The notes beneath the pieces are model-generated. The model saw nothing but the letters and a program-made list of their open reading frames with translations, was not told the DNA's origin and did not search any database. This document shows positions 36,169 to 48,380 of a stretch of 64,000 nucleotides of DNA, one piece after another (position 1 is the first letter of the stretch; every line of letters begins with the position of its first letter). The stretch is taken from NCBI GenBank assembly GCA_023014335.1, contig JAECYW010000012.1:124001-188000 (forward strand). Reading direction: 5' to 3'. The position numbers were made by a program, and so were the translations under genes. This DNA comes from Galerina marginata (taxonomy: Eukaryota; Basidiomycota; Agaricomycetes; Agaricales; Galerinaceae).

Positions 36169-38225
36169 ATGTTGGATCCAGGTAATAATCTTGATCACTA
36201 GGAGGTCGTGATCGAAACGAATCGCCGTTCTTAGTATTCTGAAGAGATTGAAACAGGAAACCGTCGATTGTCATGCCTTCATGTAGAGCCCGAAATTTCA
36301 CCTTTTATCTATGACAAGACAGTTAATCAATTTGTGTGGCATCTAGTCGCCGAACTAAAGGCCAAGGCAGCTGGCGCCACTACGTCTGGAGTTGAAAAGT
36401 TTCAACACGTTCGGGATCGGAATACGAGGTATGTCTGCCTACGGTTTACAATGAGATCACTCTGACCGCATGAGGTATCAGTGTGCCAATGAAGAATACC
36501 AACTGGGATCCATATAGCGGAGCATCTGCACCTCCCCCGCCTCCTCCGAGAAGTCTAGTCAACCAGAATACAAAGCCCAAATTAGCACCTTTACCGCCTC
36601 CTCCGAGCCGGACTTCCTCAGCGGTGTCGCGACCCTCGCCGGTTGTCAGTCGCAGCAACTCGATCTCACCCGCTCCGCCCTTGCCCTCTCGGGGGCCAAG
36701 TACTGCTCCTCCACCCCCTTTACCAGCTCGGGGAAAGGGGGCAATGCCGCCGCCACCACCTCCTCGGTCATCGGTACCTGTTAACCCAAGTAAACCTTCA
36801 CCTCCAGGACCGCCTGCGCCACCACCCCCTCCTGGGCCCCCTCCCATCATTCGATCCACCCGTCCGGACATCCAGCCACGCCGAGTAACCCCAGTTGTTG
36901 CGCCAGTTGTTGCGCCAGAAGACAATGACATTGACTGGACGAATCTTTCCCCGGAAGACAAGCAGGTGTTTTTCAGTTGGCTGGACGAGTTTTTCGCGAA
37001 CTTTCAGCCGCCGCCGCCGAGCGTTAAACCCGACGATAAGGGCGCACTGGAGTATATCTCTCGCCCGCCTTCACACGCAGCCCCTCCCCTACGGGTAACT
37101 GTGAGTCGATTTTATGTTTTCGTTATCTTTTATTTCTCAGCTAATGTGCTATGACAGACCAAACCTGCAGCCTGGACCCGCTCCTCCCCAGCAGGCAGTG
37201 CGTGATTTCAGTTTGTTGCATTAGCCTGCAATTTCAAGTTTAGCAAAACTTTGTCAACGTATGTAACTACAGTGCAATCTACGTTCGCCTTATCACATCC
37301 CCCTGTCACAAAACATGGATCGGCCGCTCTCGACCTGGCCCATTACTTCGCCCCTACGACCCCTTGGTCTGGGGCCTGGTACAATTCATCTGGGGCGACT
37401 CCTCCTCCTCCGCTTGTCGGCGACACGAGCCACACGTACACCACCTCATGGAGATCAAGGGGATCTAGCAAGACGACCCATATCGGCGTCGTCTTCTCTG
37501 ACCTCAGTATTTTCTGGGGTACCGTTGATTTTACCACCACCAGTCCTGAAGACCCAGAACAAGTAACAAGACATGCCGTTTACCTCCCACCGCCCAAAGC
37601 CCTAGGAAGAAAAGAGCTCGTAGAAGCACACGAAATATATGGCGACACCATCGCCCTCTTTGCCGAGTCCTTCCTTGGTTCTGGACAGTGCTGCGCCCGC
37701 GGAGAATGCTGGGATCTAGCTAGCGAAGGCCTCAAGTATTTCAAAGATTACGACTACATTCCGAAGCCTATTCCCAGCATCAGCCGGACGCACGGCCACC
37801 TCATATACGAAGGCAAGGCCAGCATGGCCGGCCGTGAGATGGTTGGCCGCTGGCGCGGCGGCGACGACCGTATCAGAAGAGGGGACATCGCCGAGTGGAG
37901 GAAAGTAAGAATCGGCATTCAAGGCGCACGACCAGGCAGCTATTACACTTTGGGGGATCCAGACCACACGGCTGTCATCGTCGCGGACTCTGTGCCCTCT
38001 TCGACCCCAGCGGATGGTGCAAGTCTCAGGCCGTCGGATCTGGGGGTCATTGCGGTCGTGGAACAGAGTGCTGGTCAGATGCCGCAGAGGAGGGAATACG
38101 ATTTAAGCTGCTTCGAAGAAGGCGAGATGTGGATATATCGGCCCATCGGGTTGCAAGCGTATCTCAGTGTCCCAGATATTACTGCCGTGCCACCTGAAGG
38201 AGTTCGTGGTTTGCAACAATTGTGA
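36169..38225 (+). CDS. BBC1/AIM3-like proline-rich actin-patch protein with papain-like C domain
   Basis: Proposed exons: 36169-36181 (13 nt), 36287-36428, 36482-37100 (or 37094), 37158-37197 and 37273-38225, closing in phase to about 588 residues. The N-terminal block (FIYDKTVNQFVWHLV, NWDPY) is followed by about 120 residues of polyproline tracts suited to SH3 or profilin binding. A conserved helix (WTNLSPEDKQVFFSWLDEFF) comes next. The C-terminal 300 residues resemble the cysteine-proteinase-fold domain of fungal BBC1/AIM3, with Cys in GECWDLA and His in PDHTAVIV as candidate active-site positions. Yeast Bbc1 tunes Las17/Arp2/3 activity at endocytic patches. No SH3 domain is encoded. The first tiny exon is the weakest part of the model. 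Confidence 0.75.
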
Positions 38226-38614
38226 GATCGGTATCGTTGCGCCGGTGCATGACGGTGTTACACTCTGTTCTATTATGGTAGTACAACATACATCATCGAG
38301 TACATTTGTGATCATGATCATACTTTTGGAAGCATCGGTCGGTATCCTTTCTCCTGGATCCAAAAACACCTCGACATGGGGAACTGTAAGGTCACCGCTC
38401 AATCGCCGCCCGTAAGAAAGTAAACGTGTAGGAACGATCGAAAGTGGCAAAAGTTTATATGTTTCACCATCGGCAACACAGGCTGACGTATAGACCTGGC
38501 ATAGCATAGCGCTATGAAAAATGAATTCCGACCTCGTGGAATGCAGCCAGCAATCTGTCATCGCAGACCGGAATCATCAGCAGACCGTCAACGCCTGAAA
38601 AACAAGCTAGAAAC
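38226..38614. other. Intergenic between convergent genes
   Basis: 3' flanks of the BBC1-like gene and DIM1. No further feature seen. Confidence 0.5.
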
Positions 38615-39799
<1,185 letters not shown>

Positions 39800-40301
39800 G
39801 GTACAACTACAATAAAAAAACTGGAGGTGGTTCAGGAGGTTGGTGAAAAACAAAGCATCAAATGCGTCACACTCAATGTCACTAGCACCCAAGCACGCGT
39901 GATCGATTGAGCGGGCCGGGTCAACCGGTCACCAGGGCTGTCAAATGTCGATCTTATCAATGTCATGATGATGGACTCTGCTGGGCAATTTTTTATTATT
40001 CCGGACTATGGAAGGCTCACTCCTGGCTATGGAAGATAACACCGACCACAGGACAACGACTCACTATGGAATTGATATGGTGGCTCGTGATTCCGACTCC
40101 TCAGAGTCCTGCACTTCATAACTTTGTGAACACTTGGAAATTGTGGAATTTACTCTTATTAAGTTATTTTCTTGCGCTCTAGACGCATCAGATTGTTTTT
40201 ACCAAGCCGTCACTGTCAACTAGCTTAAAGATTCCCCCGACATCGAGGGCACGTCAAAGTCTCTCACATTCCATCCCTCTACACCTTCCTTCACGTCATT
40301 T
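39800..40301. promoter_or_regulatory. Divergent promoter region, DIM1 and orphan membrane gene
   Basis: About 500 bases between two divergent starts; presumed promoters by position only. No TATA box identified. Confidence 0.4.
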
Positions 40302-42110
40302 ATGTTGAACAACACCGAGGCCAAAAACGCTGGCGCTCTTATTTCCATCAATTTCGGCAATGGTCTTGTCGAGATAGGCGCGTTAACAACCCTGATAGGA
40401 TCCACCACAGCTGGGGATCTCGTTCTTGGAAATCGAGGATCAGCAGGACTGGTCTGGGGCTCAATTACTTCGTTTGGTACTTCCTCGGTGATCAAGGCAT
40501 GCGCAAGCGCGGCGAGCCCTGGCTGGCTCAGGCACATGTTGGGCTTAAGGACGCCTGCTTCTGACGCTGCAGTTGGGATGAGTTTACCTCTCGAACCCTC
40601 CAAGTTCGCTCAGTCGGTTAGAAGCAGTTTGCATAGTCCTCTCGGTGTGTCGTGCAATTTTGGACCGGAGGAATTCGATGATCCTGTTGTAAGTGTCTTG
40701 ATCCTTGATAGAAAACAATCAAGGGACGAAATATTCCAGGTGATGAAAGCATCAACCGCGGTGGACAAACGACCACCATACAGAGACGTCTATGCATTTG
40801 ACCGTGCAACGTCAGTTATGCTCGAAGAGCTGACCGCCACTTCCGCCGGAGACCCCCTCATGATTCACACCTTCCACGCCTATCCATTCTTCCGCACTCA
40901 TAAGATGCGATTCCAAATCGCAGTACTTGGACTATCGTTGTTCAAATGCTTCGAAATTTTCTTTCTTCTTACATATGGAGGAATCTTGATGGGGCTCCTC
41001 TCAGCCATTCCATTTACACTCTCCTTTCTCTCAGCCACGATAGTTGAAATCCGTGATATAATGATTTCGAGGAGACCGATGGACGTCGATGGGCACGTCG
41101 ACCTCATTGCCGGTACGCTGCCCACGACGAAGCAATTAGGTGGGCCAAGGAAAGTTGTGCTCGGCGCCATGAAGAACCCGCGGACTACGATATGGTGGAG
41201 AGCTTTTTGGGCACTCAACGCCATATTCCAGACGACATCGCTTGTCGTCTCCTATTTGCTCCTTGGCCAGCAAGAGACGCGAATCGTCCTCGCTTGGGCT
41301 GCTTTTCAGCTCGCCTGGGTAACCCTCCGAATTCTCATTTTTCATCTGACGGACTCCTCCGAGCCGATGGCGGATCGCCCTATGAGTGGGCACAAACTCA
41401 GTTCTCTGCCACCTTCAATGAGGCTACGCGTCGCAAATCTCGTATTGGCTGTTGCAAACTACCAAATGCATCTCCACCCCCGAGGAATTCAGGGTTACAG
41501 GGAAGATACCCTTTCTGCTAAACAGATTGCAACGCTGCTTGCACCGCCGAACATGCGCGAAGTGTACGAGCTTCGAGACAATGACATTCAGCCCAATTCG
41601 TCAGTCCGACTGAACATACTCGCTATCGTCGGGGATACGGCGCTCTCAAGTGCCGCGTGGATGATAGGCTCGAAGCTCACACCAATGGACCTTTACGACA
41701 GCTGCATTGTTGTGCTCTCCTATCCTCAAACAGAGAAACAGCCTCAACAAACCGTTGCAATACCTGCAGCCCGTGTGTATACCGCGCGCGCCTCATTGCA
41801 GTCCGCCATGACCGATTCAGAGAACGTTCAGCCTCTATTCATACCCCGTGGGGCTGGAGCGCAGGCAGCGGACGACGAGCAGGCTTGGGTGTATTGGGTA
41901 CCGACTGACTCTGGTTGCTGGCTGCAGATCAAGAGCATGAATTTGACGGTCTTGGGGAAAATCACTGCCGAGGTGATGGAGGACATTCAACTGACCAAAA
42001 AGCTGGGTGCTGGTAATCTAAATATTAGTTTGAAGGCCGCGGAGGATGTCAAGGGGATTGTTGACTATTCACGGAAGGCGGCGAATTGTTTGTTGCCTTT
42101 TTTACGCTGA
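40302..42110 (+). CDS. Orphan multi-pass membrane protein
   Basis: Single-exon frame of 602 residues. The N-terminal 75 residues are Gly/Ala/Ser/Thr-rich and moderately hydrophobic. Clear membrane segments lie at about residues 205-225 and 226-247 (IAVLGLSLFKCFEIFFLLTYG onward) and at about 303-322 and 328-350. The C-terminal 250 residues are soluble, mixed alpha/beta. No catalytic motif or named domain was recognised. Organisation (two TM pairs, large C-terminal soluble domain, intronless) resembles multicopy hypothetical proteins of mushrooms, but that is an impression. The 3' flank recurs beyond the F-box-like gene at 45190. Confidence 0.75.
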   Translation: MLNNTEAKNAGALISINFGNGLVEIGALTTLIGSTTAGDLVLGNRGSAGLVWGSITSFGTSSVIKACASAASPGWLRHMLGLRTPASDAAVGMSLPLEPSKFAQSVRSSLHSPLGVSCNFGPEEFDDPVVSVLILDRKQSRDEIFQVMKASTAVDKRPPYRDVYAFDRATSVMLEELTATSAGDPLMIHTFHAYPFFRTHKMRFQIAVLGLSLFKCFEIFFLLTYGGILMGLLSAIPFTLSFLSATIVEIRDIMISRRPMDVDGHVDLIAGTLPTTKQLGGPRKVVLGAMKNPRTTIWWRAFWALNAIFQTTSLVVSYLLLGQQETRIVLAWAAFQLAWVTLRILIFHLTDSSEPMADRPMSGHKLSSLPPSMRLRVANLVLAVANYQMHLHPRGIQGYREDTLSAKQIATLLAPPNMREVYELRDNDIQPNSSVRLNILAIVGDTALSSAAWMIGSKLTPMDLYDSCIVVLSYPQTEKQPQQTVAIPAARVYTARASLQSAMTDSENVQPLFIPRGAGAQAADDEQAWVYWVPTDSGCWLQIKSMNLTVLGKITAEVMEDIQLTKKLGAGNLNISLKAAEDVKGIVDYSRKAANCLLPFLR

Positions 42111-42300
42111 AGGGTGAAGCGATTTGGGAGATGTTTGTCGGACGGTATATTATTTCTTATCTATCAGATTTCACTTCTTTGCTAGGCTGTCGCTAATTTC
42201 GTTAGATCACTCACATCTACTTACTTGCAACTTTGTATCTCGCGAACCGTGAAAACACGACTCGCTTCAGTCAATACCTCAACTAACTGACAAATCATTT
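42088..42300. repeat. Dispersed direct repeat, copy A
   Basis: Begins near the stop of the orphan membrane gene (TTTTTTACGCTGAAGGGTGAAGCGATTTGGGA) and is about 80-85% similar by eye to 45190-45370. Shared strings include TCGGACGGTATATTATTTCTTATC and GTGAAAA(C/T)ACGACTCGCTTCAGTC. Copy B lacks about 25 bases. Confidence 0.8.
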
Positions 42301-43708
42301 AACTCTCGATCACCTTGCTGAAAGCAAGGTCCATGTACCCCCCAGAATTCACGTTTAAGGAAATTCTTTGTTGCAATCATTGTTCGTGATCATTGCTCGT
42401 GTTTGCAATCCACGCCAATGCTATGTTTACCCTTGTTATTTCTACTACCCGTCCCCGTTCCTTAAAACCTCGAATGTTGCAATCATTGATCCAATCAGCG
42501 GTCATCGATCATCGATCACCACCAAATTCCTCCTGCTCAGTCTGTAAGGTTATGCACATATTGAACGACCAGACCATTGCGGAACTCGGCCGCAGCGATA
42601 GACCACCACTGCTGCGCTTGGTCAATGCCATGTATGTTGGCGACGAGCGGCGCGTCGTTCACAGCCAATGAAATCGCCTTTCGTAAGCGGCAAAGGCGTG
42701 ACAACAACTGCCTTACTTCAATTACCACCATACAGTTTCTCTTCACTTTGCCCTCTTTCACCCCACTGCCTCAAATTTTTAACAAAAGGTATATTGTTTC
42801 CGTTACTATTTTCTCGCTAATATACTTAATACTTGATTTAATTTAGGTAATCTACTACGCAAAGAAAACGAGGTCCTCGCCGAGTGCCTCTCGCCACTTC
42901 AAGGCATGTAGGCCGGCACTGGAAGGTCTTAAGATGGACAGACTGAGAAACGATGGCGGCGTCCATGGTTCAATCTCTCGCCAAGGTAAGTTGCGTCGTT
43001 TTGGTATCATCTTTTTGTACGAGCCACTTATCCGCTCCGTGACAGGTTCGGCGACATCACCCTCGCTGCTTCAAAGCGACCCAACCACCTCCCTGCCTGG
43101 GTACTCACTCGCCTCGCCACATTATGCCAAGGCCGGCTCCGGCTCCACGATACAGGGAGCACCATCGACCTATGCAGCTTGCTGCTGATCAACCAATATC
43201 ACATTATTACCTCCTTTACTCCCAGCAGCCTTCCTTTGCTTGTGCTGGCACTCACAGATGACGGCGAGAGCAGGGTAGCTGCAATATTGCTGGAATATCT
43301 CCTGTCTTGTCGCCCATGCCAATGTATGAACGATATGTAGGAGAATGTGTATGTACTGAGGCTTGAGTAAATTAACTTACTGGGGACGAGTTTTGCTGAG
43401 CAAAGTAGCAATCCGCGACAAAATCCAATTTCAGATCTTCGCATTGGTATGGTAAGATTAAATTAAATGGCTAAGGCATTGTTTGTATCTATTACTGGAA
43501 GCAAGGTGGTGTGTCGGCGAAGGCGACGCCTAGTATCCACTATCGTTCCGAATCACGCTGAAAAAATACCGTATATATTTACAATTACCCGTTCTCCTAG
43601 TAGGACATCGGCACCACTTGCCGTGGTCGCTATGCAAGTATGCAAGGCACAGCTTGACACTGACCTTCACACTTCATCTGAGTCCTGCCTTGCTGAACTC
43701 ACTGACAC
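42301..43708. other. Intergenic, mosaic
   Basis: No gene accepted. At about 43553-43605 lies CACGCTGAAAAAATACCGTATATATTTAC..., a second module that recurs at about 45388-45440. GTTGCAATCATTG occurs at 42372 and 42477 as a short direct repeat. Confidence 0.5.
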
Positions 43709-44983
43709 ATGGACTCTCCAGCTCAACCCTACCAAGTTCCCCAGGAAATCCTTGACATCATCATCGACGACAACTCTCACGATGAAGCGATGCATAAAGT
43801 ATTTGCGCTCGTCTCGAAATCTTTCCTCTTCCAATCCCGCAAGCATTTTTTCCGCGACATCTATTTTCTGGGTGACGATGGAGAATGCAGGGCCTTGCAA
43901 GCTCGCTTCTGGGAAATACTGAATGCAAACCCGGATATTGCGTCGTACATACGTAACGTACATATCAAGGACAATGCTTCCAGCGAGACGTTGGATGAGG
44001 ATCACGAGGAGCGGCCGTCATGGATCCGAGAGGAGGAGACCTTTCAGGAGATACTGTTGGTCCTCGCCAAAAACCAGATCTTAGATTTGACACTGGACAC
44101 CGACTTGGACTGGATGTCCTTCCCAATTGGATTGCAGCACGCCCTCACACAGATCTTGACTTGCCCAAGCTTGGTGAGTTTAGACCTCTCGGATTTAACG
44201 AGTCTTCCAGTATCGTGCTGCACGCACTTTCCGAGACTGAAGCACCTTTGCATATCGAGCATCGGCCTGGTCGAGTCGGAAGATCGTTACCAGAGGGAGG
44301 CGGCAACTGTATCAATCTCTTCGCTAATCGTAGCAAGTCTCAAAGGAAGATCAGCGCAACTTTTTCGCAATATTCTTGGGCTGGGAACAACGGGTAGCCC
44401 TCTAGCATTTCTCGAGGAGCTCACAATTTCAACTTGTGATGCTGGCTTCACGCGGGAGGTGATATGGGCAGCGCGAAAATCCCTGCGATGTTTGACTCTA
44501 ACTGCCCGTAAGGTATCGCCTAATTTTAACACAAATAGCCTCTCACCTCTGGGACACGTAGGGAGGGATACAGACGTGATTAATCTTAGCGACCTCGAGT
44601 CCCTCAACCGTCTCGAACTGAAAGTTTACTCGCATGAACATTATCAGACAGGCGTTCTTGGCGTCCTCGAAACTGGAGGCCCAAACAAGGAACTCCGCAC
44701 TATACATATAATGCTTCACCGGGTTTCATACCGAAGTTGGGTTAACCACTTCTCGCATGAAGCTATAGGATCATTTTGGAGAAGGCTTGCTACTACTCTC
44801 GATCGCTTCTCAAGTGGTACGCATCTGGTCATAGAGTTGGCGATGTTTCAAGAAGAGGGAAGTTACCTTCGGGAGGAACAAATAGCTGGGCTCGAACGCA
44901 GTGTTCGTAACGGACTTCTAAGTGTCGGAGGAAATTTTGGGAGTGTTAATAGAGTGCTCCTTGTGGAGATTACTGAGTTGTAG
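43709..44983 (+). CDS. F-box-like protein
   Basis: Single exon, 424 residues. The start (VPQEILDIIIDDNSHDEAMH) followed by KVFALVSKSFLFQSRKHFFRDIYF is a typical mushroom F-box-like module. The rest shows irregular Leu-rich spacing (LTLDTDLDWMS, SLDLSDLTSLP) suggestive of degenerate leucine-rich repeats, as in expanded F-box families. Probably an SCF substrate adaptor; target unknown. The gene is bracketed by related repeat modules at 43553 and 45388, and by copy B of the repeat following the membrane-protein gene. Confidence 0.75.
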   Translation: MDSPAQPYQVPQEILDIIIDDNSHDEAMHKVFALVSKSFLFQSRKHFFRDIYFLGDDGECRALQARFWEILNANPDIASYIRNVHIKDNASSETLDEDHEERPSWIREEETFQEILLVLAKNQILDLTLDTDLDWMSFPIGLQHALTQILTCPSLVSLDLSDLTSLPVSCCTHFPRLKHLCISSIGLVESEDRYQREAATVSISSLIVASLKGRSAQLFRNILGLGTTGSPLAFLEELTISTCDAGFTREVIWAARKSLRCLTLTARKVSPNFNTNSLSPLGHVGRDTDVINLSDLESLNRLELKVYSHEHYQTGVLGVLETGGPNKELRTIHIMLHRVSYRSWVNHFSHEAIGSFWRRLATTLDRFSSGTHLVIELAMFQEEGSYLREEQIAGLERSVRNGLLSVGGNFGSVNRVLLVEITEL

Positions 44984-45189
44984 TTTCGTATTTGGACCGA
45001 GAATTCCTCGAAGCAGTTTTAAGGAGCTCAAGTGTTTCAGACTTCAGAGATGTCAGTAGTATTAGATACACCTGAGCCTCACGCACTGTTGAACTAAATA
45101 GAATGGGGTCACGGTCTTATGAGCATTGGATGGAGGAAGTCGAGGCCTACACAAACATGAAGGCAACGATGAAGAGTTAGAGCTAGAGT

Positions 45190-45440
45190 AGTGTTTTTAC
45201 ACTGAAGGGTGAATCGATTTGGGATATGTTTATCGGACGGTATATTATTTCTTATCATAGGCTGTCGTCGGATAACTCACGTCTACTGACTTGCAACTTG
45301 GTATCTCGTGAACCGTGAAAATACGACTCGCTTCAGTCGATACTTCAAATAACTGACAGATCATTTAAATCTCGTCTATCGTTCACGCTGAAAGGAATAT
45401 AGTACTTACTGTATATATTCACAACTGCCCGTTCTTCGCC
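45190..45440. repeat. Dispersed direct repeat, copy B plus second module
   Basis: 45190-45370 matches 42088-42300 (flank of the orphan membrane gene). 45388-45440 matches 43553-43605 (flank of the F-box-like gene). Here the two modules are fused without the 1.2 kb that separates them in the left copy. Confidence 0.75.
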
Positions 45441-45546
45441 AGGCTTTTAGTGTCCATTATAGGCCCACAGGCCCATCAGTGAACCGTACATTGAAACTAA
45501 ATAGCAAAAGTAAGGAGAGATAATCAACAGAACAAAATGGAAAAGG

Positions 45547-47284
45547 TTACCGTGTGGGGTCATACTTCGCATACGTCTCCTTCATTTCAGCGTATCTGTT
45601 ATATGTGGCAAATACTTTCTGTTTTTCACTGGATTCGTTGATGTAGAGAGGAAGTCCTGGTGATCGTGGAATGCTAAAAAAGGGTCCATTAGTAGCCGAC
45701 TTCCTTTGAGACCCTGTGTCCATTGCTCGCCTTGCTAACGCCGCTTGGTGCGCTGCCTCAACCTCAGGCGGCAGTTGGGCAAGTCCAGCGCGTGCTTGAA
45801 TTTGAAATTCGATGGCAGCGTAATTCCTCACGGGAGGGTCGAAAATGTTTGAGCCACGCGCCCGTCCTGCCAATATTTGAGACTGTAGGATGGGTGTAAA
45901 TGCGAGCACGGTCAAGGACATGGAGCTTTGAACAGCCACGGTGAACTCGTTGAATACTCTGAGCGCATTCGTGTACTGGTCCACGTCGCCGCTAAAAGCG
46001 GATGCGCCAAATCTTTGTCCAAATCCACGATCGCCGCCTCCGGCGATAAGGTTATTGGTGTCGATGTAGCTGAGAGGTGAGGTTTGGCCGGAAATAGAGG
46101 GAATCGATAAGAAGTCACCGAAAATGCTTGGCGGAAGAGAGGTACCATGGTACAGCAGTGTTAGCAGGTGTATGGGGAGGATTTCGGTGCCGTTCAGAGT
46201 GTTTACAAAGCTTATAAGCAGGACTTGAATTTATTTAAAAGCAATTCTCCATAGTCAACGGTAGAAAAGTGCTCACTGGCTTTGGGGTCAGTCACACTCG
46301 ACGTGAATTTGTGTGTAGCGCTTATAAGCGCATCGGCAGAAGAATTTGGAAACTAGCACAGAAAGCATGGAAATTGATACAGTTGAAAATTTGTTCATAG
46401 TTAACACGCACTATAATGAGCCCCCCAAACCAATTCTTATCGGCATTGGTGCCAGTGTGGATAGCCTGTACTTCATATCGAGTGACGATCCCAAAGCGGT
46501 TAGCGCCACCCTTTAGTGCTCGGAAGAGATCTGCGTATTCGTTGTGCGCCGTTGCCGTCACCAGCTTGCCTGTGACCAAAACGACATCCACTTCCACAAA
46601 GGCATCGCAAGAGAAACCGTGTTCTCCACCAATAAAACTGTAGCCTCCGCCGAGGAGTAGTCCTGTTCCCACATCACTGGGTTTTGTCCAAATCAGTAGG
46701 GTACGAAATTGAAAGTGCAAGGAAAAGAATATACGGAAGTCTCCCACCCAAAGGCGCAACGCCGAGTGGTTCGAGCGCAGCTAGAGCTTCTCCCCAGTGA
46801 ATTCCGGGTTGTAAGGTGATGGTGTCCTTTGCTGCATCGTATGAAATGTTCTTCATGTGAGAAAACACCAGCAAAATGCCGTTCTGTACTCTGAAAGTTT
46901 TGTTAAAAGTCGTATTTCGGTATCGTAGGATTCTCAGTCGGAGGCTCACGTATTCCACCCTGTCATTGCAGAGTGCCCGCCTGCCTGCACGGCGTAATGG
47001 ACATCATCGCGAAAGATGGCTGCCATTGTGGTCTGCACGTGCGACGCCTGGCGAGGGAAGACGATGCAGGTAGGCCTGCTTTCCGTGTTGAAGAAGTTCC
47101 ACGCGTTTGTTGAGGCGTTCAGATACTCTGGCCCGGAAAACTGGACGATGTCGGAGCCAAGACTGGTTTGAAGGAGGCTGCATGTTCTGGAAGCGCTGTT
47201 TGCAGTCGAGTTGGTAGCCCAGATGCCCTCAAAAGAGGCTTGAAAAATACCAGTAATCAGGAGGGGCCAGGTTCTAGTGCGCAT
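45547..47284 (-). CDS. Secreted FAD-linked oxidoreductase (BBE/PCMH type)
   Basis: Start at the Met at 47284, which opens a signal peptide (MRTRTWPLLITGIFQ). Five exons run to a stop at 45547-45549. The PCMH-type FAD domain has CIVFPRQASHVQ, QAGGHSAMTGWN (the His is the usual 8-alpha covalent FAD attachment site), GIHWGEAL and LLLGGGYSFIGGEHGFSCD. RALKGGANRFGIVT and the C-terminal YNRYAEMKETYAKYDP follow the family. These secreted flavoenzymes oxidise carbohydrates, alcohols or secondary metabolites; the substrate cannot be read from sequence. A donor-like GTAACC at the stop means a short extra C-terminal exon is possible. Confidence 0.88.
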
Positions 47285-47969
47285 CTTTGTGAAGGAGGGA
47301 TGCTGGAGGGACACCTACAGCGAGATTTATTAGGGTATAAAACACCGTGTGGCGGCCGCGAAGGTCGTGGTGTTTTTCTTGCAACTTGAGCGATGATGTA
47401 TCGATGATGATGTAGGTAATGTGCATTGTGGACCGGAGGCGAGAACCAACACGCCGTCGACGTCGGGATTGTGCTAAAAATGACCGTGGGCATGTTCGGT
47501 TATTTTTAATGCACTCGTATTTCAAACGACTCCACTTTCCCCACTTCCTTCTTCAGTTCAAAAATACCCTAAAATACCCCATCATCGCAGTGTATAACGA
47601 TGCCAGAACGACAAACGTCAACAGTCTAAGTTCAATACCCCTCTATAGGGCTGGTCATGAATCTTTGCAAAGGTAGTCATCACCTGTCAACATATTCGAA
47701 CGAGGGCCTGCTGCCTGGATGGTTCGGGGGTAACGGGGAGGCTCACTCCACAAGCTCAAGACGTAGAGTATGTACAGCGACTTCTCATGCAACCATATAT
47801 TTCATTTCCATCCAGGTACATTCTCTTACTATCAATTCAAGGATGCCCTTGCAATATTGCTTGTTAGCGCCTCCTTCGTACCATGGTCAAAGAGGGCAAG
47901 CTGAATCCGGCCCCAAGCAGCTAAATATCCCGTTATTACTTGTCAAATTGGCAACGGTACGTCAGCTTA
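47285..47969. other. Upstream region of the FAD oxidase
   Basis: Promoter by position. The segment 47660-47960 has no recognisable gene. Confidence 0.4.
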
Positions 47970-48339
47970 CTATCCAGTCGTCCTGGGGTGTCCAACAATC
48001 AGAGGACCAGGTATGCAACACCATGTTCCGCTTGGGCCTGCCACGATAAAAGTAAGCGTAAAGATCTGCCAAGAGAAAAGACTAATAGCGCACAAGGAGG
48101 TAACTAGATTTGGAGCGCCAAGTTTTTAGTAAGTTGACAGAAACTGTTGCGCCTAAACTAGAAACGTACACCAGTGCCACCTATAATCCCATACAGGTCA
48201 GCCGTCTGTTTGACGCACGTAAGTAAGGTGCTAAAGACTCACAAGCGTTGGAAGCCACTATTTGACGTTTCTCTGGTAGAGCGAAACCAGAGGAGACGAA
48301 CACGAGAGATAGAGCAAGAGAGATTATAGAAAACTTCAT
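47970..48339 (-). CDS. Probable small secreted cysteine-containing protein
   Basis: The first exon (48246-48339) starts at an ATG 32 bases downstream of a TATAAAAAGG box and encodes a textbook signal peptide (MKFSIISLALSLVFVSSGFA), then LPEKRQ with a Lys-Arg Kex2-type site, ending at a GTGAGT donor. Downstream exons are not resolved. A small C-G-T segment at about 48173-48181 and a terminal piece with Trp-Cys-Cys-Ile-Pro-Gly-Pro ending at the TAG at 47970 look like parts of a short Cys-rich secreted protein. The N-terminal exon is solid; the rest of the model is tentative. Confidence 0.5.
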
Positions 48340-48370
48340 CGTTGGTATTCCTTTGTCAACCGACTGTCGA

Positions 48371-48380
48371 CCTTTTTATA
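48371..48380 (-). promoter_or_regulatory. TATA box of the small secreted protein gene
   Basis: TATAAAAAGG on the minus strand, 32-41 bases upstream of the ATG at 48339. Confidence 0.6.

Noticed and set aside
36446..36961. 171-codon glycine-rich frame on the minus strand
   Set aside because: Antisense shadow of the polyproline tract in the BBC1-like gene.
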